The notes beneath the pieces were generated by a model, which did not search any database, was not told the DNA's origin, and was given only the letters and a program-made list of their open reading frames with translations. A stretch of DNA of 64,000 bases from Roseibium hamelinense (GTDB lineage: Bacteria; Pseudomonadota; Alphaproteobacteria; Rhizobiales; Stappiaceae), in contig NZ_VLLF01000003.1 of assembly GCF_007830545.1 (NCBI RefSeq), positions 1-64,000 on the forward strand, in the 5' to 3' direction. This document shows positions 52,539-61,460 of this stretch, piece after piece. Numbering within the stretch: the first letter of the stretch is position 1; each line of letters opens with the position of its first letter. A program made the translations under genes and the position numbers.

Positions 52539-52558
52539 TCAGTTCATTACTTAACTGA
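52539..52558. promoter_or_regulatory. Inverted repeat upstream of degP
   Basis: TCAGTT-N8-AACTGA lies about 70 bp before the degP start. A candidate operator for an envelope-stress regulator; not matched to a known site. Confidence 0.35.
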
Positions 52559-52626
52559 ATGACGCGCAGGCCCGGGGCGTAAAAACGGGTCTGCTGAGCG
52601 AACGAACAGTCTTGAAGGAAAACGGG

Positions 52627-54168
52627 ATGCAAGACCAAGACACGCAATTTGGACCAAAGAAATCCGCCGCTCGGCGCAGGGCCGGTCTGATGGCCGGGGT
52701 AATGGCCCTTGGCCTTGCTGGCGCGCTGACCGCGCAGACTTTGGTACCAAGCCAAATGGCGCTGGCCGATCCGGTACGCGTGGATGCCCAAGCGCCTGCC
52801 GATTTCTCCAGCGTTGTGGAGGCGGTGCAGCCCGCCGTGGTATCGGTTCGGGTGAAGCAGGAAGTGCAGCCGCGCATGATGAATTTTGGCGGCGGCAGCC
52901 AGGGCGGCATGGAAGACTTCTTCAAGGGCATGCCCGAAGGCCATCCGCTGGAACGCTTCTTCCGCCAGTTCGGTGAGCGCGGCCAGCCCAACCGCGGGCC
53001 GCAGCAGGAACGCCCCCGCCAGTTCGGCATGTCTCAAGGCTCGGGCTTCTTTATCACTGAAGACGGATACCTGGTGACGAATCATCACGTGATCGACAAA
53101 GGCACCGAATTCACGGTCATCACTGACGATGGCAAGGAATACAACGCCAAGCTGATCGGCGCGGACCAGCGCACCGATCTGGCTCTGCTGAAGGTCGATG
53201 CGGATGAAGACTTCACCTATGTGAAATTCGCTGACGATGCCCCGTCGGTCGGCGAATGGGTCGTTGCCATTGGCAACCCGTTCGGTCTTGGCGGCAGCGT
53301 AACTGCGGGGATCGTCTCCGCCCGCGGCCGTGATATTGGCGCGGGTCCGTATGACGACTTCATCCAGATCGACGCACCGGTCAACCGCGGCAACTCCGGT
53401 GGTCCGGCGTTCAACATGAACGGCGAGGTCATCGGTGTGAACGCTGCGATTTTCTCACCGTCAGGCGGCAATGTCGGCATTGCCTTCGCAATTCCGGCCT
53501 CCACGGCAACGAATGTTATCGTTGACCTGAAAGACGGTGGCCAGGTCGTGCGTGGCTGGCTGGGTGTCCAGATCCAGGCCGTGACCGATGATATTGCCGA
53601 AAGCCTGGGTCTTGACGAAGCGCGCGGCGCGATCATCGCCGATCCTCAGGACGGCGGCCCTGCCGAGCAGGCAGGCCTTCAGGCCGGCGACACCATTCTG
53701 GCCGTCGGTGGCACACAGGTGGATGGCCCCCGCGACCTGTCGCGTCTGATCGCCGGCTACAGTCCGGACAGCAAGGTCGACCTGACCATCTGGCGGAATG
53801 GCAAGGAAGAGAGCATCGACGTCACGCTCGGCCGGCTCGAAGATCAACAGGCATCGGCTACGGTTCCAGCGGAAGCTCAAGAGACGGCTCTTGCTGATCT
53901 TGGACTGTCGCTCAGCACAGCCCGTCAGGCTGGAGTTGAGGGTGACGGTGTTGTGATCACCGAAGTCGACCCGTCCGGTCCGGCTGGTGCGAAGCGGCTT
54001 GTTGCCGGCGACCGTATCCTTGAGGTTGCAGGCCAGCAGGTGTCGACGCCGCAGGATGTCGAAAACGCAATCAGGAAAGCAGAGAAAGACGGCCGCAAGG
54101 CGGTTCTGCTGCGGATTGAAAGCAACCAGACCACGCGTTTTGTCGCTTTGCCGATGAACGTCGCCTGA
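52627..54168 (+). CDS. degP: Do-family periplasmic serine protease DegP
   Basis: 513-residue protease-chaperone for misfolded envelope proteins. Signal peptide near residues 16-48; trypsin-like domain with His in TNHHVID, Asp in RTDLALLK and Ser in NRGNSGGPAF; two PDZ domains beginning near GWLGVQIQAV and about residue 410. ATG 52627 has AAGGA 8 bases upstream; the TTG at 52612 overlaps that site. Followed by a two-component pair, a classic envelope-stress arrangement. Confidence 0.96.
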   Translation: MQDQDTQFGPKKSAARRRAGLMAGVMALGLAGALTAQTLVPSQMALADPVRVDAQAPADFSSVVEAVQPAVVSVRVKQEVQPRMMNFGGGSQGGMEDFFKGMPEGHPLERFFRQFGERGQPNRGPQQERPRQFGMSQGSGFFITEDGYLVTNHHVIDKGTEFTVITDDGKEYNAKLIGADQRTDLALLKVDADEDFTYVKFADDAPSVGEWVVAIGNPFGLGGSVTAGIVSARGRDIGAGPYDDFIQIDAPVNRGNSGGPAFNMNGEVIGVNAAIFSPSGGNVGIAFAIPASTATNVIVDLKDGGQVVRGWLGVQIQAVTDDIAESLGLDEARGAIIADPQDGGPAEQAGLQAGDTILAVGGTQVDGPRDLSRLIAGYSPDSKVDLTIWRNGKEESIDVTLGRLEDQQASATVPAEAQETALADLGLSLSTARQAGVEGDGVVITEVDPSGPAGAKRLVAGDRILEVAGQQVSTPQDVENAIRKAEKDGRKAVLLRIESNQTTRFVALPMNVA

Positions 54169-54231
54169 ACACCAACTCAACGTCTACAGGGCCGGTAACC
54201 CTCTGCCCCCCGTAATCCGGCTCTGTTGCGT

Positions 54232-54282
54232 CCGCTGGCGGTGAACACTCCTATCCAACCGTTTGTCGCCAGCGGCGCTTTT
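54232..54282 (+). terminator. Possible long-loop terminator after degP
   Basis: 9-bp stem CCGCTGGCG (54232-54240) with CGCCAGCGG (54267-54275), 26-base loop, followed by CGCTTTT. The loop is long, so the call is tentative. Confidence 0.4.
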
Positions 54283-54305
54283 CAATTGGCCCGAAATATA
54301 GGTAA

Positions 54306-55001
54306 ATGGCAGTCATGTTACGGATTCTTATCATCGAGGACGACGCCGGCGCCTCGGCCTATATGGCCAAGGGGTTGAGCGAGCTGGGCCACGTGGCCGA
54401 CCAGGCAGCCGATGGCGAGCAGGGGCTTGAGCTTGCACAGTCCAGTTCCTACGACGTGCTAATCGTCGATCGCATGCTGCCAAAGCGCGATGGCCTTTCG
54501 GTCATCGAAACCCTGCGCCAAACCGGCAATCATACCCCGGTCCTGATTCTGTCGGCACTCGGCCAGGTTGACGACCGGGTGAAGGGCCTGAAAGCGGGCG
54601 GCGATGATTATCTGCCCAAGCCCTATGCATTTACCGAGCTGCAGGCGCGTGTTGAAGCACTTGCGCGCCGGCCGAAAAGCGGCGGCGATCTGGAAACTAC
54701 CTACAAGGTCGGTGATCTTGTTTTGGACCGGCTTGCCCATAGCTGCCGGCGCGGCGATACCGATATTCCGCTGCAGCCGAGGGAATTCAAGCTTCTGGAA
54801 TATCTGATGCAGCATGCGGGCCGCGTTGTGACCCGGACAATGCTTCTTGAGAATGTTTGGGAGTATCATTTCGACCCGCAGACGAACGTGATCGATGTCC
54901 ACATCTCCCGCTTGCGCGGCAAGATCGACAAGGGGTTCGCGACACAGCTGCTGCACACCATTCGCGGCGCCGGGTACACGATCCGTGAACCGTCTAACTA
55001 G
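54306..55001 (+). CDS. OmpR-family response regulator
   Basis: 231-residue response regulator: IIEDDAG acidic pocket, Asp55 (VLIVDRMLPKRDG), KPYAFTEL lysine, and winged-helix domain (QPREFKLLEYLMQHAG ... VIDVHISRLRGKID). Start at ATG 54306, or 54315 three codons later. Located after degP and before its kinase, it probably governs an envelope-related regulon (inference). Confidence 0.93.
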   Translation: MAVMLRILIIEDDAGASAYMAKGLSELGHVADQAADGEQGLELAQSSSYDVLIVDRMLPKRDGLSVIETLRQTGNHTPVLILSALGQVDDRVKGLKAGGDDYLPKPYAFTELQARVEALARRPKSGGDLETTYKVGDLVLDRLAHSCRRGDTDIPLQPREFKLLEYLMQHAGRVVTRTMLLENVWEYHFDPQTNVIDVHISRLRGKIDKGFATQLLHTIRGAGYTIREPSN

Positions 55002-56430
55002 AGTAACGCGCACGACGGCGTTCAAGCTGTCGGCGCTGTATATTTCTGTTTTTACGCTGATTTCAGCGTTCCTGCTCGCTTATATCTACCAAAATACAAA
55101 TCAGCTGATGTCGGCCCAGGTCACACAGACCGTGGATGCCGAGATCTCCGGACTTGCCGATGAGTATGTGCGCGGCGGTGTGCGCGCGCTGGTGGAGAGC
55201 ATCGACCGCCGTGCCCGGCGGCCGGATGCCAGCCTTTATCTGCTCACGGACTTCGCCGGAAACGCGATCGCAGGCAACATCGCACGGCTTCCATCCATCA
55301 TTCTTGATGAAACGGACGGCGGTATACGGCGCGTCCAGTATGCCCGGCTAGAAGCGGACGGCGAAGTTGAGCGCCAGGCGCTTGTACGCATTTTCGAACT
55401 GCGCGGCGGCTTCAAGCTGCTCGTCGGCCGTGACCTGGGCGACGAACAGCATTTCGCGGAGCTTTTGGGCGGCGCCATGCGGCTCTGGCTGGTCGTCATC
55501 GTCATCATGTCTGCGGTCACTTGGTTGTTTGTCAGCCGCCGGGTAATGAAACGGATCGACGGGATTGCAGAGACCAGCCGCCGGATCATGCACGGTGATT
55601 TGTCGGGACGGCTTCCGGTCGCGGGCAATCAGGACGAGTTCGACCGCCTTGCGACCAATCTGAATGACATGCTGGAGCGGATCGAGCTGTTGATGCGTGG
55701 CATGAAGGACGTCACCGACAATATCGCCCATGATCTGAAAACGCCATTGACACGCATGCGCAGTCAGGTGGAAACCGCCCTAAGCGAAGGCAAGACCGAG
55801 GCAGATTTGCGCGCCGCGCTCGACACGACCCTGCATGAGACCGACAGTCTGATCCGGATATTTGACGCATTGCTGCGGATCGCCCGGATCGAGGCAATGG
55901 CGCCCGAATCCGGCATGGAGCCGGTGAATATCTCCCGCCTGATCGAATCGGTCGCCGAACTATACAGCCCTTTGTTGGAAGACGAAGGTGGCGCGTTGAC
56001 GGTCGATGCCGATCCGGATGTGCGGGCCATTTGCAATGGTGATCTGGTGACGCAGACACTGGTGAATCTCGTTGAAAACGCCCTCAAATATGGCCGCCTT
56101 GAAAATGAGCCGTTGCGGCTGGTGATGGCGTGCCATGTGGACGGCGACCGGGTCTGCGTGTCGGTGACCGACAATGGGCCTGGAATTCCGAAATCGCAGC
56201 AGGACCGCGTGAAGGCCCGTTTCGTGCGTTTGGATGAAAGCCGCAGTGAGCCCGGATATGGCCTTGGATTAAGCCTTGTAAATGCGGTTGCGCGCTTGCA
56301 TGGCGGCCAGCTTCTGCTTCAGGATGCGGGCCCTGGATTGACGGCGCAGATGGATTTCAAGCTTGCGCCCGTCGAAGAAAACAACGAGGCGGAGGACAGC
56401 GGGAATGAAGGAGAGGCAGAGCGCAGCTGA
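54985..56430 (+). CDS. EnvZ/QseC-type sensor histidine kinase
   Basis: 481-residue kinase with helices near residues 12-35 and 165-190 around a periplasmic sensor, then HAMP. H-box TDNIAHDLKTPLTRMRSQVE, N-box NLVENALKYG, TDNGPGIP and YGLGLSLVNAVARLHGG. GTG 54985 is chosen: it overlaps the regulator stop and starts just before the first membrane helix; the longer frame to 54895 is antifamily. Overlaps glnE by 26 bp. Confidence 0.92.
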   Translation: MNRLTRVTRTTAFKLSALYISVFTLISAFLLAYIYQNTNQLMSAQVTQTVDAEISGLADEYVRGGVRALVESIDRRARRPDASLYLLTDFAGNAIAGNIARLPSIILDETDGGIRRVQYARLEADGEVERQALVRIFELRGGFKLLVGRDLGDEQHFAELLGGAMRLWLVVIVIMSAVTWLFVSRRVMKRIDGIAETSRRIMHGDLSGRLPVAGNQDEFDRLATNLNDMLERIELLMRGMKDVTDNIAHDLKTPLTRMRSQVETALSEGKTEADLRAALDTTLHETDSLIRIFDALLRIARIEAMAPESGMEPVNISRLIESVAELYSPLLEDEGGALTVDADPDVRAICNGDLVTQTLVNLVENALKYGRLENEPLRLVMACHVDGDRVCVSVTDNGPGIPKSQQDRVKARFVRLDESRSEPGYGLGLSLVNAVARLHGGQLLLQDAGPGLTAQMDFKLAPVEENNEAEDSGNEGEAERS

Positions 56431-59395
56431 TGAGACGGCGCTTCCCGCAGGACCTCCACTTGCCGACCGACTGGCGGTCGTTCCGAAAACCATCGACCCG
56501 GCCCATGCCGACTTGTTCGTCGCAGACCTTTTTGATGGCACGTGCCGCGGTGGTCAAAAACTCGCTTCGCTTCAAGCCGCCCACCCGCGGCTGAAACCAT
56601 TTCTAACCGGAATCTGCGGCAATTCTGCCTACCTTCGCGATCTGGCCTGCCGCGACCTCGATCGCGTGGCTGGCGTGTTTTCCGAAGCGCCGGAAGACCG
56701 TCTGGACCGTCTGATCGCCGAGGCACGGCAGCTGCGAAGCGAAACCGAAGCCGATCTCATGCGGGACTTGCGGGTGCTGAAGCAGGACCTTGCCCTGACG
56801 CTCGGTCTTGCTGACATTGCCGGTGCGGTTGATCTGAACCGCGTCACCGGTGCTCTTGCCGGGTTCGCCGATGCAGCGTTGATCGCGAGCATCCGGTTTT
56901 TGCTTTCCGACATGGCGAAGCGGGGCAAGTTTGCCCCAAAAAACCCCGAGGAGCCGGACCAGAACTCCGGATTCATTGTTCTGGCCATGGGCAAACACGG
57001 GGCGAACGAACTCAACTATTCATCCGATATCGACCTGATCATTCTCTATGATCCGGCCATCACGCCAATGGCCGGGAATGCTGAAGCTCCTGTCGAGTTC
57101 GTGCGCATGACCCGGCGGCTGGTCAAGATCATGCAGGAGCGCACTGCAGACGGCTACATCTTCAGAACCGATCTGCGCCTGCGCCCGGATCCCGGCGCAA
57201 CCCCGCTTGCCATGTCGGTTCCAGCCGCGCTCGCCTATTATGAGTCGCTCGGCCAGAACTGGGAACGGGCGGCCATGATCAAGGCGCGGTCTTGCGCCGG
57301 CGACATTCCGGCGGGCGAGGCGTTTTTAAAGGAAATCCGGCCGTTTATCTGGCGCAAGTACCTGGATTTTGCGGCCATTTCCGATGTTCAGTCGATCAAA
57401 CGGCAGATCCATCTGCACAAGGGCCATGGTGCGATCGGTGTCGCTGGCCACAATGTGAAGCTGGGGCGTGGCGGGATCCGCGAGGTGGAGTTCTTCGTGC
57501 AGACCCAGCAATTGATTGCCGGGGGGCGCAATCCGGAGCTCAGGGGGCGGCGCACGTTGGATATGTTGGACCGGCTACTGGAAAACGCCTGGATCCGCGA
57601 AAGCGTGCGCGATGAGCTGAGCGAAGCCTATGTTTTCTTGCGCAAGGTCGAGCACCGCATCCAAATGCTCAACGATGAACAGACACAATTGTTGCCCAAG
57701 GACCAAGAAGGGTTGACCCGAATTGCCTATCTTATGGGCTTTGACAGTCTGGCGGACTTCGAGACCGCGCTGGTCCAGCGTCTCAAAACCGTCCAGAGCC
57801 ACTATGCGGAGCTGTTTGAGGACGAGCCCGGTTTGTCGTCCGACCTGGGAAATCTCGTTTTCACTGGCGATGATCACGACCCGGACACGCTCGAAACCCT
57901 GTCGCGGCTCGGCTACAAGCAACCGTCCGAAGCGGCCAATATAATCAAATCGTGGCATTTCGGCCGGTATCCTGCGATGCGGTCGACCAAGGCCCGTGAA
58001 CGGCTGACCGAGCTGCATCCGGTTCTGGTCGGCGCATTGGCCGCCACAGACAACGCCGATGCCGCGCTGCGCAGCTTTGACAGTTTTCTGGCGAAATTGC
58101 CTGCCGGCGTGCCGCTGTTTTCGCTGCTGCGCTCAAACCCGCATCTTCTCAACCTGCTGGCAACTGTTATGGGGTCGGCGCCGCGCATGGCCGAAACCGT
58201 ATCGCGCCGGGTGCATGTACTGGACAGTGTGCTCGACCCGGCATTTTTCGGTGCGATGCCGAGTGTTCAGGAATTTCGGGACGGGCTGGATCGAACGCTC
58301 AATCAGGCCCAATTTTATGAAGAGGCGCTCGACCGGGCCCGGATTTTCACCCAGGAACAGCAGTTCCTGATCGGTCTCAGGCTGATTTCGGACACGCTCA
58401 GCGCCGACAAGGTGGGCTTTGCTCTGGCACGGCTTGCCGAAGTGGTTGTCGACCGTCTGCTGTCGCGGGTCATCAAACATGTCGGTGAAAGTCATGGCGG
58501 TGTGCCGGGCGGCGAGGTCGCGGTTCTGGCCATGGGCAAACTGGGCGGGCGGGAGATGACCGTTTCGTCCGATCTCGACCTGATCCTGCTGTATGAGGCG
58601 CCGGAGGGAGCCAAACAATCTGACGGCAAGCGGCCGCTTGCGATTACCCAGTATTACACCCGTCTGACGCAGAGGCTGGTCACCGCCTTGTCGGCTCCGA
58701 CCGCCGAGGGCAGTCTATACGAAGTGGATTTTCGTCTTCGTCCATCCGGTAACGCCGGGCCGCTCGCCACCAACCTGGACGGGTTTATTGCTTATCAAAA
58801 GACTGATGCCTGGACCTGGGAGCACATGGCGCTGACCCGCGCGCGGGTGATTGCCTGTTCGTCTGACGCATTCAAGGACAAGATCAACGCGACCCTGGCC
58901 GAGACCCTGTCAGAGCCGCGTGACCGTCAGCAACTCGCCGATGATGTGCGCTCCATGCGGGCGCGGATCGAGAAGGAGAAAGGCACGAAGGATATCTGGG
59001 ATCTCAAACAGGTCGCGGGCGGTTTGGTCGATATCGAGTTCATTGCCCAGTGCTACCAGCTCGCCTATGCCCACAAACACCCGCAGATCCTGGCGCAATC
59101 CACTGAACAGGCGCTGCAAAACCTGCGCGATGCGGGCAAACTGGAGGCGGGCGACGCGGACCTTCTGCTCAAGGCTCTGGGGCTGTATCAGCGCCTGACA
59201 CAGGTGTTGCGCATGGCGGTCTCGGGTAAGTTTAATCCGGCCGAAACCACGCGCGGCGTTCTGGATCTGCTGGTGCATGCCGGTGGCGCGCCGAACTTTC
59301 ATCATCTGGAACTGGAGCTTGCCGACATCCAGGCCAGTGTCCGCGGCACATTCGTGAAGCTGATTGGACCGGTCGAGGCGATCGACCCTAAATAG
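56405..59395 (+). CDS. glnE: Bifunctional glutamine synthetase adenylyltransferase/deadenylase GlnE
   Basis: 996-residue enzyme that adenylylates and deadenylylates glutamine synthetase in response to PII and glutamine. Two nucleotidyltransferase domains are evident: N-terminal GANELNYSSDIDLIILYD and C-terminal GGREMTVSSDLDLILLYE, with RTDLRLRPDPGATPL and VDFRLRPSGNAGPL after each. Full length. ATG 56405 has GGAGGA upstream and lies inside the kinase gene, so the two are coupled. Confidence 0.97.
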   Translation: MKERQSAADETALPAGPPLADRLAVVPKTIDPAHADLFVADLFDGTCRGGQKLASLQAAHPRLKPFLTGICGNSAYLRDLACRDLDRVAGVFSEAPEDRLDRLIAEARQLRSETEADLMRDLRVLKQDLALTLGLADIAGAVDLNRVTGALAGFADAALIASIRFLLSDMAKRGKFAPKNPEEPDQNSGFIVLAMGKHGANELNYSSDIDLIILYDPAITPMAGNAEAPVEFVRMTRRLVKIMQERTADGYIFRTDLRLRPDPGATPLAMSVPAALAYYESLGQNWERAAMIKARSCAGDIPAGEAFLKEIRPFIWRKYLDFAAISDVQSIKRQIHLHKGHGAIGVAGHNVKLGRGGIREVEFFVQTQQLIAGGRNPELRGRRTLDMLDRLLENAWIRESVRDELSEAYVFLRKVEHRIQMLNDEQTQLLPKDQEGLTRIAYLMGFDSLADFETALVQRLKTVQSHYAELFEDEPGLSSDLGNLVFTGDDHDPDTLETLSRLGYKQPSEAANIIKSWHFGRYPAMRSTKARERLTELHPVLVGALAATDNADAALRSFDSFLAKLPAGVPLFSLLRSNPHLLNLLATVMGSAPRMAETVSRRVHVLDSVLDPAFFGAMPSVQEFRDGLDRTLNQAQFYEEALDRARIFTQEQQFLIGLRLISDTLSADKVGFALARLAEVVVDRLLSRVIKHVGESHGGVPGGEVAVLAMGKLGGREMTVSSDLDLILLYEAPEGAKQSDGKRPLAITQYYTRLTQRLVTALSAPTAEGSLYEVDFRLRPSGNAGPLATNLDGFIAYQKTDAWTWEHMALTRARVIACSSDAFKDKINATLAETLSEPRDRQQLADDVRSMRARIEKEKGTKDIWDLKQVAGGLVDIEFIAQCYQLAYAHKHPQILAQSTEQALQNLRDAGKLEAGDADLLLKALGLYQRLTQVLRMAVSGKFNPAETTRGVLDLLVHAGGAPNFHHLELELADIQASVRGTFVKLIGPVEAIDPK

Positions 59396-59506
59396 CGCGG
59401 GCCTTGAGCGCGGCGGGGCGGTCCGGTAACAGACAGGTGCAGACGCCGTAAAGTGCTTCGTGAAGCCATTGAAATATTTGCAGAGTTTAAAGTGATAGCT
59501 CCTGAC

Positions 59507-60406
59507 ATGCCTGCGATCCTACCCCCGGTTCGCAGAGGAATAGTGACCCTTTCAAACGACCGCCGGCTAACCTGGTCGGAATGGGGACAGGCCGGCGCCA
59601 TGCCAATCCTGTTTGTCACGGGGGCGGGGATGGACGGTTCGCTTGGTTTCGGTGAAGAGGTGCTCGACGACCTGGGTCTTAGGCTGATTGCACCGGACCG
59701 CCCGGGCCTGGGCGGGTCGGACAAGGATCCGGCCAAGACGCTGACAAGCGTTGCCGAAGACTTTGCCGGGCTCGCCGCGCAGCTTGAAACCGGCCCGATG
59801 CCCATCGTGGCTTTCTCCCAGGGTGCGCCATTTGCTCTTGCCATGGCTGCCCGTGGCGGGTTTGGCCCGGTTGCGCTGGTTTCCGGTCAAGATGATCTTG
59901 GTCATCAAGCATTCTCAGGACAGCTTCCGCCTGAAGTGGCCCATATGGTGCACCAGGCTGCAACGGATCCTAACGGATTTTTGGAGATGATGACCCGCAT
60001 TGCCGAACCGGGCGGCTTGTTTGATCTGATCCTGTCCATGTCGTCGGCTGCGGACAAGGCGCGTTATGGTTCGGAGCCTTTTGCAAGTGCATACAGGAGG
60101 GCGCTCCAGGGCGGCTTCCGTCAGGGACCGGAAGGTTATGCCCGCGACACGTTAGCTGCATTTGGTGCCTGGCCGTTTGACTTGGAAGAGATTTCAGGCC
60201 GCGTCGCGCTCTGGTATGGCGCGCAGGACAAGAGCCCGGTTCATTCCCCCGATTTCGGCAAAACGCTTTCCTGCCGCTTGCCGAACGCAGTCCGTCACGT
60301 TTTGAGCCGTGAGGGCGGTGCCCTGTTGTGGACCCGGGCCCGCGATATCCTGTCAGATCTCAAGGCCGCTACTCAGGCCGTATCGGGCAGTGAGCCAAAC
60401 GGTTGA
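59507..60406 (+). CDS. Alpha/beta hydrolase
   Basis: 299-residue hydrolase: GQAGAMPILFVTGAGMDGSL, LIAPDRPGLGGSDKDP, and the nucleophile elbow VAFSQGAPFAL, where the first Gly of GxSxG is Ala-Phe. A late acid region is VALWYGAQDKSPVHSPDFG (in part); the expected His may be in AVRHVLSREGG. Substrate unknown. No clear ribosome site for any start; ATG 59507 is preferred over GTG 59453. Confidence 0.78.
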   Translation: MPAILPPVRRGIVTLSNDRRLTWSEWGQAGAMPILFVTGAGMDGSLGFGEEVLDDLGLRLIAPDRPGLGGSDKDPAKTLTSVAEDFAGLAAQLETGPMPIVAFSQGAPFALAMAARGGFGPVALVSGQDDLGHQAFSGQLPPEVAHMVHQAATDPNGFLEMMTRIAEPGGLFDLILSMSSAADKARYGSEPFASAYRRALQGGFRQGPEGYARDTLAAFGAWPFDLEEISGRVALWYGAQDKSPVHSPDFGKTLSCRLPNAVRHVLSREGGALLWTRARDILSDLKAATQAVSGSEPNG

Positions 60407-60436
60407 TTTAATGGTGCCTCACCAACGCTCCAGGCA

Positions 60437-60462
60437 CAAAAAAGTGCGCCAGAAAGGCGCCC
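60437..60462 (-). terminator. Intrinsic terminator of the small minus-strand gene
   Basis: On the minus strand GCGCC-N5-GGCGC, extended by flanking pairs, runs into ACTTTTTTT. It lies just past the stop of the 60488 gene. Confidence 0.65.
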
Positions 60463-60487
60463 TTTCCTGTTTGTGAAGGGCGCTGCG

Positions 60488-60625
60488 TTAACGCGCGCCG
60501 CCTTCGTGTTCCTGGCCGAAGAACGTACCGCCCAGCTGTCCGCCGGTGCTCATATGATTGGCGACACGCTTGATGCGGGCGGCTTCTTGCTTGGCTTCCA
60601 GCTCGCGTTTTTCCTTGTTTGTCAT
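60488..60625 (-). CDS. Small hydrophilic protein, 45 residues
   Basis: MTNKEKRELEAKQEAARIKR opens a Lys/Glu-rich helix; the tail is STGGQLGGTFFGQEHEGG. AAGGA 8 bases before ATG 60625 and a terminator directly after the stop support it as a real gene. Unknown function. Convergent with the alpha/beta hydrolase gene. Confidence 0.65.
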   Translation of the reverse strand: MTNKEKRELEAKQEAARIKRVANHMSTGGQLGGTFFGQEHEGGAR

Positions 60626-61145
60626 GGCGATATCCTTTCGCGTTTGGTTGCGGGAAGGAAAACGCGAAAGCCTGCGCGGGGTTCCGAAACAGCCGTAAAA
60701 ATTTCTCCAGCAATTCCGCAACGTGTCTCCCGGCTATTTGGTTGCCTGCGTTCAGGCGGAAGCTGACCGCCGTTCGGTGGCCGGCTTTGCAGAGGATACC
60801 GTGCGTACCGCAGAGCGGCCCGATGAGCGGACCAGCGATGTCCAGCCGCTAGCCCAACGCTGTCCGCCATCTCGGGGTCGTTGGGCGTTGCTCTGAATTG
60901 TGGACCCTGGCCTGCAAGATTCTATCGGCATCGAGGTGGATTGAACGGGCTATGTGCTCAAGATGGGGGAATTGGCTGTTTTCATTGGTGCTCGATTGAG
61001 CGTTCAATGCGCATTTGTGTCACGAAATGATGCTCTAACGAGCAGAAAACTGTCTCAAATTTCAGATAGATAGCAAATGTCAGGGCCGGGGCGGTCCTGT
61101 CGGAAAAGCGTCTGCCGGTCTGAGGGCACCTGCTTCTGGGGTTTC
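60626..61145. other. Intergenic region, no gene seen
   Basis: About 520 bp. Weak frames on both strands lack ribosome sites. An inverted repeat CCCAACG/CGTTGGG lies near 60855-60890 without a T-tract. From about 60960 the DNA is AT-richer, compatible with a promoter for the truncated DeoR gene. Confidence 0.5.
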
Positions 61146-61460
61146 ATGCGCATGGATCGCAAGGGTAGAATTTTGGAAATTGCTCAGCGTGACGGCCGGG
61201 TTGCGGTGGAACAGCTGGCCGGTGACCTCAGCGTTTCCGCGCACACGATCCGGCGCGATATCAATGCCCTGTGCCAAGAGGCCAAGCTGCGCAGGCTGCA
61301 TGGGGGCGCAGAGTTCATCGAAAGCTCGAGAAACGTCGCGTACGAAGCGCGTGCTGTCCTGAACTATGAGGCCAAAAAGGCAATTAACTTGCCAAGGGTG
61401 CTGAATCTTAAAGCAGCTCGGGCTGTGTCTCAGTCGTTTTGTGGCCGGCCGGCAGGCTGA
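61146..61460 (+). pseudogene. Truncated DeoR/GlpR-type regulator remnant
   Basis: The first 80 codons encode an intact DeoR helix-turn-helix: RKGRILEIAQRDGRVAVEQLA, SVSAHTIRRDINALCQ, KLRRLHGGAEF, then LNYEAKKAI. A full member has about 250 residues with a sugar-binding DeoRC domain. Here family resemblance stops near 61385, and the remaining codons read antisense into the 3' end of the PAS kinase gene. The 3' two-thirds are therefore lost, probably by deletion. A short DNA-binding protein could still be made. Confidence 0.72.
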
